From: Bacteroidia bacterium
GTDB taxonomy: Bacteria; Bacteroidota; Bacteroidia; Bacteroidales; BM523
Reading direction: 5' to 3'
Assembly (NCBI GenBank): GCA_016209245.1
Contig: JACQWN010000197.1
Location: 1-9,075 of the forward strand
DNA length: 9,075 bases
Shown here: piece by piece, positions 1-5,346 of the stretch
How positions within the stretch are numbered: position 1 is the first letter of the stretch
Layout of the letters: the number at the start of each line of letters is the position of its first letter
Notes under the pieces: model-generated
Told to the model about the DNA's origin: nothing
Database searches by the model: none
What the model saw: only the letters and a program-made list of their open reading frames with translations
Made by a program: the position numbers and the translations under genes

Positions 1-68
1 CCATCCTTTATTATATAATTTTTTTGCTTTTTTTCGCTTTTCTATTTGAAATATTTTTTCCATTTTTG

Positions 69-96
69 GGGACAAATATAATAATTTTTTTGTCCC
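69..96. repeat. Imperfectly placed inverted repeat GGGACAAA / TTTGTCCC
   Basis: GGGACAAA (69-76) and its exact reverse complement TTTGTCCC (89-96) are separated by a 12-base AT-rich loop. The GGGAC/GTCCC arms match the arms of the hairpins that frame the nearby Y1 transposase, so this may be a worn REP-like relative. It could also be a simple stem-loop terminator for a gene outside the left edge. The rest of bases 1-154 is AT-rich and shows no gene. Confidence 0.35.
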
Positions 97-154
97 TAGA
101 TCATCTCAAACAAAACCATTTATTCATTATCTCCATATTTTCTGTTAATAATTT

Positions 155-185
155 GTCCCGTTAAGGACGTTATATTGGTAGAAAA
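155..185 (+). repeat. Left REP-like unit: hairpin plus ATATTGGTAG tail
   Basis: GTCCCGTTAAGGAC (155-168) folds as GTCC/GGAC with one internal C-A mismatch compared with the perfect right-hand copies. It is followed by a two-base spacer and TATATTGGTAGAAAA (171-185). The same hairpin-plus-tail layout recurs inverted at 740-773. It lies 15 bases beyond the stop codon of the transposase. Confidence 0.7.
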
Positions 186-200
186 TTATTATTGATAAAT

Positions 201-686
201 TCAATTCGTGCCGTCAGGTACGAAATATTCAACAGGATTGAAAATGAACCTGTCATCATAATCAATTTCATATTCTTTCAACATATTAAGATATTCCTCG
301 GAAAAAGATTTCTTCTTATGGTGAAATGATTGATTATGGATATAATGTATGATATTTGACGTTTCCGCTTTACTGTAAGAAAAAGCGCCATAACCCTCTT
401 GCCAGGAAAATTTTCCCCGGATAAATCGTTTTTCATTTATCCATTTTGATGAACTTCCTTTTATATCTTGCATTAAATCGGATAATGATTGTGAAGGTCG
501 TAATCCAAACAGAATATGAATATGATCCGGCATACCATTTATTGCTAATAATTTGTGCTTGTTATTATGAACGATTCCTGTAATGTATTTGTATAATTCA
601 TCCTTCCAATTATTGAGGATTATACAATCACGGTTTTGAACTGTAAAAACCGATTGAATATGAATTTGTTTATATGTGTTAGCCAT
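201..686 (-). CDS. Y1 (HUH) transposase, IS200/REP-associated family
   Basis: A 161-residue protein of the Y1_Tnp family, HUH single-strand endonucleases that cut and rejoin DNA at hairpins through a 5'-phosphotyrosine. The HUH metal-binding pair is in the MPDHIHILF motif (His55, His57). The candidate catalytic tyrosine is Tyr115, four residues before Gln119 in HYIHNQ, the same Y-x3-Q helix spacing as in IS200/IS605 TnpA. WQEGYGAFSYSK (95-106) and the C-terminal EEYLNMLKEYEIDYDDRFIF region are typical of the single-gene IS200-like/REP-associated branch. Its length is normal, with no stop or frameshift, so it may be active. The ATG at 684-686 is the only convincing start. A perfect REP hairpin lies 19 bases upstream in the presumed 5' leader. 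No TnpB partner is present in the window. Confidence 0.92.
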   Translation of the reverse strand: MANTYKQIHIQSVFTVQNRDCIILNNWKDELYKYITGIVHNNKHKLLAINGMPDHIHILFGLRPSQSLSDLMQDIKGSSSKWINEKRFIRGKFSWQEGYGAFSYSKAETSNIIHYIHNQSFHHKKKSFSEEYLNMLKEYEIDYDDRFIFNPVEYFVPDGTN

Positions 687-705
687 AATTATAATGTTAT
701 ATTTC

Positions 706-719
706 GTCCCTAACGGGAC
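706..719. repeat. REP hairpin in the transposase leader
   Basis: GTCCCTAACGGGAC is a perfect 5-bp stem with a 4-base loop, ending 19 bases upstream of the transposase start codon. Read on the minus strand it is GTCCCGTTAGGGAC followed by GAAATATAAC, resembling the hairpin-plus-tail of the outer copies but without the GGTAG core. Confidence 0.7.
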
Positions 720-739
720 TTTACTGTTAAACTTGCTCC

Positions 740-773
740 TTTTCTACTACCAATATTATGTCCCTAATGGGAC
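740..773 (-). repeat. Right REP-like unit, inverted relative to the left one
   Basis: The perfect hairpin GTCCCTAATGGGAC (760-773) is preceded by TTTTCTACTACCAATAT (740-756). On the minus strand this reads hairpin, spacer, ATATTGGTAGTAG, AAAA. It matches the left unit except for a duplicated TAG in the tail and small changes in loop and spacer, and it bounds the element on the promoter side of the transposase. Confidence 0.7.
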
Positions 774-919
774 TAAAATGCAAATATATGATTTTATTCT
801 CTGAAGAAAATTCCAAATGTGTAGTTATAATTTCTTGTTGAAGGTATAATATTCTCTATGTCAATATATTAAATTTAAACAATATTCTTTGTCATAATTA
901 TTTTTAAGAAGTCTGTATA
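774..919. other. AT-rich intergenic spacer
   Basis: The spacer lies between the right REP unit and the stop codon of the porW-like gene. I see no ORF, no RNA gene and no convincing GC-rich stem followed by a T-run, so the terminator of the minus-strand porW transcript is not obvious. It may use the REP hairpins just beyond. Confidence 0.5.
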
Positions 920-3580
920 TCACTGATAATGTTTATTAAAGAATATAATATACTTATCAACATTCTGGTCTTTGAAAAGAGTCTGAAAATTTTCCTGAGA
1001 AATGATAAAATGACTGTATTGCCCTTCATTCATGTTTCTGAATACCTGCCGGTTTGAAATAATCCCTTTATAATAATTCATTGCCTGTTCTTTATTATCA
1101 AAACTTTTTACTATTACCATATTGTACTTATCGTTCAGCAATTGGTCGCTTACCTGAAAATCAATCATGCTGTAGTAATCGAAATTATAATTGGTAATAT
1201 CGAATTTCAGCCGGTTAATATCAATTTTTTTGTTTTCGACAATAACCAGATATAAATGAGCAGTATTTTCATTTAATATATAAATTTTTTCCGCTTCAGC
1301 TTCTATTTTTTCATCTATTACTTTTTTATCGGATGTATCAGAAATTTCCGAAGGTTTTTCTCCTTTTGTCAGATAAGCAAGAATATTTTGCGATGGCTCC
1401 CTGACATCGCTTTCGGGATATTCGACGATTATTTTTTTCAGGACGGCTTTCATTCCGTCAATATTCTTGATTTCTCCATATGATAATGCTTTGAGATATG
1501 TAAATTTCGGCATTAGATTATTATCTTCAAAAGCAGTATCTGAAAAATTACAGTTATTAATTACCTGCTGAAAATTTTTTAATTTGTATGCCAGATATGT
1601 TTCTTCATATAATCTTGTCGCTTCGCTTTCTTCAGCCTCCAATTCTTTGAAATAATCAGGATTGTTCAGTATTTTAGCATATTTACTGTCGGGAAATTTT
1701 GTGATGATAAGATTTTTATAATAATCTGATTTCAGCTGATTATTCTGAATTTTATATATTTGATATAAATCATAATAGCTTGCCAGTAAATAAACATTTT
1801 CAGGATACCGTTTGTTAAGCTCATCATATGTTTCGATGGATTTAGGATAGTCGTGAAGAATTTCTTTATATGCTTTAGCCAGCTTATATAAAGCGTCACG
1901 GATATTTCCATGGGAGACCAGCAATAACGAGTCGTTTAATGGTAAATCCTGCAGGTAGTATTCCATTGTTTTATTGTCGGACACTCTTTTGCTTGTTGAA
2001 TCTGTCGCAGCGGTTGTTTCTTCACCCTGGAAAACGATATCAATAATTGATTTATTTTTTCTCCTCCAGTTGTCTTCCAGCTTCCTGTTGCCCCATTTTG
2101 TCGCAAACTGGGTTTTCCCAAGAGCTATTGCCTGCGGATTATAAAAATACCATTTTCCTCCGACATTATCCATGCTGTTTTTGGGATTTCGTTGTTCAAA
2201 CATCATACTGTTGACATGTCTTTGACGGTCTTCTTCCTTTTCTTTTTTTTCTTCTTCTTTAATTTTTTCAATTAAATCTTTAATGTATTGTTCACGTTTT
2301 TCCTTTGGCCATTGAGCAATTTTCTGCAAGCTGTCTTCCCTGCTTACCGTATTAATATATCCGACAATTTCGGTCAGATTTTTTGATTTTAATTCGATGG
2401 CTTCATAACCAGGAAAATTTTTATCAAGCAAAGTTATTGAGCTGTCATAATATGCCTGTGCAAGAGTATAATCGGGCTTTATAAAATAAATATCACCCAG
2501 GGCTAAATAAGAAAGCGCTTTCTGGTCGGTATTGTTTACACTTTTCTGTAATGACATTTTGTAATAATTAATTGCTTCAGCCGGATTTCCTTCTTTATAG
2601 TAAATATTTGCAAGAGCATAATATATCTGGTCCTGATATTCAATGTTCTTATCGTCTTTCAGCATTTTATTTAACTGTTTGATAATATCTTTGCTGTCGC
2701 CAGCTCCTGCCTGGTATGAAGTCGCTCTGTTTATTTTAGCGCTAAATGTCATTTCATATTTAGGATTCAATTTCACAACTTCTCCATAAAATTTAATAGC
2801 ATTTCCGGCATCTCCCATTTGTTGGTATATCTGGGCTAAAATATATTTGTATCTTGCCCTTTCGTGTTTTTTCTTAGTCCCTTTAATAGCAGCTTCAAGC
2901 TTAGGAACGGCATCCTGATATTTTTCCTGCTTTAAATAAAAATCAGCATATGTAGCATCAAAAGCGCCTTTTAACCGGCGTGGAAAATTCTTTTCGCCTT
3001 CGATTTGATCGACCAGCTCTTTTGCGCGTTTAAAATCCTTTAGTTCACAGTATGTTCTTGAAAGCCATATCATGCCATCATATTTTACAGGCATATTATT
3101 ATATTCTTTGATAATATATTCAAATGTTTGTGCGGCAAGGAAATAATCATGTTTGTAAAAATGTGCGCGCCCCATCATCAGGTAGCTGTCGTCAACCCAG
3201 TTACAAAATTCTTTGCGGGCATAAAACGCCTTTTGTTTCTCGGTTTTCTCACTCCTTACTCTTTTCGGCTTTGCAGTTATTGAATGTATTTTAATAACTT
3301 TCGAAGCTTTAAGAATTGCTTTATCCATTTCGGCAATTGCAGCGCTTGCAGCTTCACCGGTGCTGTGACGGAAAACAGGCAGGAGTATTGAAAAATTATC
3401 AGAAGTATTGTTGATTTTTTTTACACCTTGTTTTAAGCTTTCATAACCGTTAAAGTAAGCATTATAGTGTGCTGTAATATTGTGATAGGTACGGTTGACA
3501 AATGTGTTCTTCTGGGTAGAGCAGCCTGATATTAAAAGAATAAATATTGTTAATAAATTTGATAGAAGTTTGTAACTCAA
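920..3580 (-). CDS. porW: Type IX secretion system lipoprotein PorW/SprE
   Basis: A large TPR lipoprotein of the PorW (Porphyromonas) / SprE (Flavobacterium) family, needed for type IX secretion and, in gliders, motility; it is anchored at the outer membrane facing the periplasm. From the TTG at 3580 it has 886 residues. A short hydrophobic signal ends in the lipobox LLISGC (Cys20), followed by the family hallmark NRTYHNITAHYNAYFNGYESL. TPR-like helical repeats fill about 130-400 and 560-750. A highly charged segment (about 435-452) precedes WYFYNPQAIALGKTQF and KWGNRKLEDNWRR (about 472-505), another hallmark, and a conserved domain fills the last 115 residues. The frame is open up to a TTG at 3622. 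I prefer 3580 because it gives a normal-length signal peptide and overlaps a mini-ORF stop; no in-frame ATG exists nearby. The neighbours are unrelated to secretion, as is usual for porW. Confidence 0.88.
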   Translation of the reverse strand: MSYKLLSNLLTIFILLISGCSTQKNTFVNRTYHNITAHYNAYFNGYESLKQGVKKINNTSDNFSILLPVFRHSTGEAASAAIAEMDKAILKASKVIKIHSITAKPKRVRSEKTEKQKAFYARKEFCNWVDDSYLMMGRAHFYKHDYFLAAQTFEYIIKEYNNMPVKYDGMIWLSRTYCELKDFKRAKELVDQIEGEKNFPRRLKGAFDATYADFYLKQEKYQDAVPKLEAAIKGTKKKHERARYKYILAQIYQQMGDAGNAIKFYGEVVKLNPKYEMTFSAKINRATSYQAGAGDSKDIIKQLNKMLKDDKNIEYQDQIYYALANIYYKEGNPAEAINYYKMSLQKSVNNTDQKALSYLALGDIYFIKPDYTLAQAYYDSSITLLDKNFPGYEAIELKSKNLTEIVGYINTVSREDSLQKIAQWPKEKREQYIKDLIEKIKEEEKKEKEEDRQRHVNSMMFEQRNPKNSMDNVGGKWYFYNPQAIALGKTQFATKWGNRKLEDNWRRKNKSIIDIVFQGEETTAATDSTSKRVSDNKTMEYYLQDLPLNDSLLLVSHGNIRDALYKLAKAYKEILHDYPKSIETYDELNKRYPENVYLLASYYDLYQIYKIQNNQLKSDYYKNLIITKFPDSKYAKILNNPDYFKELEAEESEATRLYEETYLAYKLKNFQQVINNCNFSDTAFEDNNLMPKFTYLKALSYGEIKNIDGMKAVLKKIIVEYPESDVREPSQNILAYLTKGEKPSEISDTSDKKVIDEKIEAEAEKIYILNENTAHLYLVIVENKKIDINRLKFDITNYNFDYYSMIDFQVSDQLLNDKYNMVIVKSFDNKEQAMNYYKGIISNRQVFRNMNEGQYSHFIISQENFQTLFKDQNVDKYIIFFNKHYQ

Positions 3581-3595
3581 ACTTCTATCAAATTT
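3555..3595. repeat. 18-bp perfect hairpin across the porW start and signal-peptide codons
   Basis: AAATTTGATAGAAGTTTG (3555-3572) is followed by a 5-base loop and its exact reverse complement (3578-3595). On the minus strand the TTG start at 3580-3578 closes the stem, and the downstream arm encodes YKLLSNL of the signal peptide. A stem this long in the mRNA should strongly hinder initiation at that TTG. It is likely either a regulatory structure or the product of a template-switch event that perfected an older quasi-palindrome. Confidence 0.8.
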
Positions 3596-3600
3596 TCCAT
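3577..3600 (-). other. Seven-codon leader ORF overlapping the porW start (TTGA)
   Basis: On the minus strand, GAGGAG (3610-3605) lies four bases before an ATG (3600-3598) that opens a seven-codon frame, MENLIEV, ending in TGA (3579-3577). That TGA shares two bases with the TTG proposed as the porW start (TTGA). The arrangement resembles translational coupling in which a ribosome finishing the mini-ORF opens the hairpin and restarts. Alternatively the ATG is the ancestral start, put out of frame by mutation. Expression is unproven. Confidence 0.35.
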
Positions 3601-3630
3601 ATTTCTCCTCTTTTGTTTTCAATAAAGCAA

Positions 3631-3647
3631 GGTTTGTAATTCAAACT
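3631..3647. repeat. Second copy of the AGTTTG-n5-CAAACT palindrome core
   Basis: GGTTTGTAATTCAAACT matches AGTTTGTAACTCAAACT, the core of the big hairpin (3567-3583), at 15 of 17 positions. It folds on its own as GTTTG/CAAAC around TAATT. Its position falls in the predicted porW leader, just after the putative promoter. Confidence 0.55.
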
Positions 3648-3656
3648 ATAAAAATG

Positions 3657-3664
3657 CAAAATTA
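3657..3664 (-). promoter_or_regulatory. Putative Bacteroidota -7 box for porW
   Basis: On the minus strand this reads TAATTTTG, fitting TAnnTTTG. It lies between the Rpn stop codon and porW and would start the transcript near 3650, giving a leader of about 70 bases containing both palindromes and the mini-ORF. No clear -33 TTG is visible, so the call rests on one box only. Confidence 0.35.
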
Positions 3665-3713
3665 TTGCTTATAAAAATTTTGTTGTATAAATTCCATTTT
3701 TGTTTCTGATCCA

Positions 3714-4643
3714 TTATTTTTTGTTTAATTTTCGCGTCAAATCTTCGATGAGTTTATCTTTGTCTTCAAGGAGTTTATCTTTCTTATCAAGTTTTTTGCC
3801 CATTTCAACTATTATTTTTTCTAATTCTTTAGCTTTTTCAAACGCTTCACGCGTTGATAATTCCAATATCCTGTAAAACTCCTGTTCCTTTTCTATTTCC
3901 TGTCGTTCTTTCGGATCACTTCCGGCTTTATGTAATATTGATATTATTAAATTAATAATTTCATTTTCAACTTCGTAATTATATTCTTTGGTTATACCCT
4001 TTTCATCAATAAAATAATTTTGTTCAAAAATACTCAATAATTGTTCTAACCGGGTTTTTAATCTACCCTCAATTTTAGACATTTGAACTACATAACAATC
4101 ATGTGTTAATCTTTCTATAAAATCACTCTTTCTATTAATTAATTGTCGTGTAATCAAATCAAAATACTGTCGGTTAACTTTTATAGCCGCAGACTCGATT
4201 TCTGGTAATGGAAAACCTAACAGGTAAATTGTTATTATCGGAAGAACAACCTTCTCTTTTCCACTTATAGTTTCAATCTCATCCTCCTTCTTGTACTGTT
4301 CGGCAAGATAATTTCTGAAACGCATTAAATCAATCGGATTTTTTGCCTTTTGTATCTCAATTAAAACTTTTTTATATTCGTTATCTTTTGTCTTTATGTT
4401 TGCTATAAAATCCGCACGATATACTGCCAGACTCATTAAACTTGCAATATGCTCTTTAATCTTTTCTAACTTTTCGTTATTTCCCGGCTGCTCTAAATCT
4501 TTAAAAAACGTAAACTCCTGGGGTTTTATTTGAACGTCAGCCACTTCTTCCTCAATTAATGTTTCAATAAAGAACTTTGCAATTCTTTTATCTTCCATTA
4601 ATCTCTTAAATACTACATCATATATTGGATTCGCTATTAACAT
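3714..4643 (-). CDS. Rpn-family PD-(D/E)XK nuclease / putative transposase
   Basis: A 309-residue protein of the Rpn/PDDEXK transposase family (recombination-promoting nuclease; relatives include E. coli RpnA and the large transposase_31-like groups). The N-terminus NPIYDVVFKRLMED is the family opening (the phenylalanine and D/E around 9-18). The nuclease core is visible as Asp78 in YRADFIA and Glu96-x-Gln98 in VLIEIQKAK, a D...E-x-Q form of the PD-(D/E)XK site. RFRNYLAEQY (about 110-119) is another family motif. The C-terminal 60 residues are charged and heptad-patterned, ending in a KDKLLED-KDKLIED duplication, probably a coiled coil. The ATG at 4641-4643 is preceded by a good TAnnTTTG box and starts at the family N-terminus. 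Full length, no frameshift. Family members cut DNA and stimulate RecA-independent recombination; whether this copy is mobile cannot be seen here, and I find no terminal repeats. Confidence 0.88.
   Translation of the reverse strand: MLIANPIYDVVFKRLMEDKRIAKFFIETLIEEEVADVQIKPQEFTFFKDLEQPGNNEKLEKIKEHIASLMSLAVYRADFIANIKTKDNEYKKVLIEIQKAKNPIDLMRFRNYLAEQYKKEDEIETISGKEKVVLPIITIYLLGFPLPEIESAAIKVNRQYFDLITRQLINRKSDFIERLTHDCYVVQMSKIEGRLKTRLEQLLSIFEQNYFIDEKGITKEYNYEVENEIINLIISILHKAGSDPKERQEIEKEQEFYRILELSTREAFEKAKELEKIIVEMGKKLDKKDKLLEDKDKLIEDLTRKLNKK
3750..3791. repeat. Two tandem 21-bp units in the 3' end of the Rpn gene
   Basis: The units at 3750-3770 and 3771-3791 share GAGTTTATCTTT and the CAAG end, differing in the middle. 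They encode the duplicated heptad KDKLLED / KDKLIED of the C-terminal coiled coil. As an in-frame 7-residue duplication this explains the heptad pattern. Confidence 0.6.
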
Positions 4644-4665
4644 ATTTTAAATTTTTAATGCAAGA

Positions 4666-4673
4666 CAAAGATA
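4666..4673 (-). promoter_or_regulatory. Putative -7 box for the Rpn gene
   Basis: The minus strand reads TATCTTTG, an exact TAnnTTTG match, in the 54-bp gap between the GNAT stop and the Rpn start. Transcription would begin around 4660, leaving a short leader of about 17 bases. No obvious -33 TTG is present at the expected distance. Confidence 0.45.
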
Positions 4674-4697
4674 AAAGATTTAAGTGAAAAATAAAAA

Positions 4698-5330
4698 TTA
4701 GGATAAATTCACCAAATTTTTTACCATTAACAATTTCCCTTTATTTATATCCTGTTCCATTACTTTTTCGCATACAATTTCAAAGCCAAGTTTATGGTAA
4801 AGGTTTATTGCATTATCATTTCCTTTCCACACTTGCAGCTCAATTGTTTTACAATTTTTTGCACCGGCTTCCTCTTCAAGCTTATGATAGATTTGTTTAA
4901 ACAAACCAAGCCCTCTGTATTCAGGAAGGGTTGCTATCGAATAAATCTGGTATGCGCCTGATGTTTTATTAATTTCAAGATTCCGGAATGCAGATAAATA
5001 TCGAAATGCTGTGCTTAGTTCTTTGTTATTGAATACGGTCATTAAGGCGCCGGTCATAAGATGGTCGGAATCGCCGTACTCGGTTTCTTTATATCCTGAA
5101 GCCGCTGCCGCTGAAATGCCATTTGATTCAGCTATAAAATACGTTTTATATCCAAGAGGGTGACCGTCAAAATCGTTATTAAGCACACGGGTAAAGCGTG
5201 TGTGCAGCTCTTCCTTTTCCAATGCAAACATTTTTTGATAAGTGACAAGCTCATAACCTGTCGCTTCCGATAATAGTATAATTTCAGCAAGAAAATTTAT
5301 GTCTTCTTTATTTGCTTTTCTAATATTCAT
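4698..5330 (-). CDS. GNAT-family N-acetyltransferase
   Basis: A 210-residue acetyltransferase with one GNAT domain. The opening MNIRKANKEDINFLAEII is the usual first strand and helix. Motif A is IYSIATLPEYRGLGLFKQIY (129-148), where Arg139-Gly-Leu-Gly142 makes the pyrophosphate loop for acetyl-CoA; the last position is Phe144 rather than the common Gly/Ala. Motif B follows as NDNAINLYHKLGFEIVCEKVM (171-191), with Tyr178 at the usual general-acid position. The acceptor is unknown. The middle part (about 50-120) is longer than in minimal GNATs and matches no substrate class I recognise. It lies 16 bp after the AMP-binding gene on the same strand, so the two are probably co-transcribed. ATG at 5328-5330 is the only start that keeps the N-terminal strand. 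Confidence 0.88.
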   Translation of the reverse strand: MNIRKANKEDINFLAEIILLSEATGYELVTYQKMFALEKEELHTRFTRVLNNDFDGHPLGYKTYFIAESNGISAAAASGYKETEYGDSDHLMTGALMTVFNNKELSTAFRYLSAFRNLEINKTSGAYQIYSIATLPEYRGLGLFKQIYHKLEEEAGAKNCKTIELQVWKGNDNAINLYHKLGFEIVCEKVMEQDINKGKLLMVKNLVNLS

Positions 5331-5346
5331 TATTCGTAAATTAATT

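Larger units (their letters stand above)
155..773 (-). mobile_element. IS200-like / REP-associated transposase element with inverted hairpin ends
   Basis: The unit consists of a Y1 transposase gene (201-686) framed by related sequences in opposite orientation. Left end: GTCCCGTTAAGGAC, then ATATTGGTAG and AAAA (155-185). Right end read on the minus strand: GTCCCATTAGGGAC, then ATATTGGTAGTAG and AAAA (773-740), plus a third hairpin at 706-719. Seen directly: palindromes and a shared tail at both sides. Family knowledge: IS200/IS605 and REP-associated tyrosine transposases (RAYTs) recognise subterminal hairpins as single strands. The inverted, near-identical ends fit a RAYT inside a pair of REPs better than a classic IS200, whose two ends differ. 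The outer boundaries are inferred from the repeats and no target site was identified. Confidence 0.7.

Noticed and set aside
1..4. Start codon of a minus-strand gene at the left edge (ATG after AAAGG)
   Set aside because: Only four bases remain in the window, so nothing about a coding sequence can be supported.
1936..2121. A 61-codon minus-strand frame inside the porW gene
   Set aside because: It overlaps the conserved PorW region WGNRKLEDNW in another frame and has no independent support.
2236..2270. Polypyrimidine tract as a regulatory or unusual DNA element
   Set aside because: It simply encodes the Lys/Glu-rich linker of the PorW-like protein, which is common in the family.
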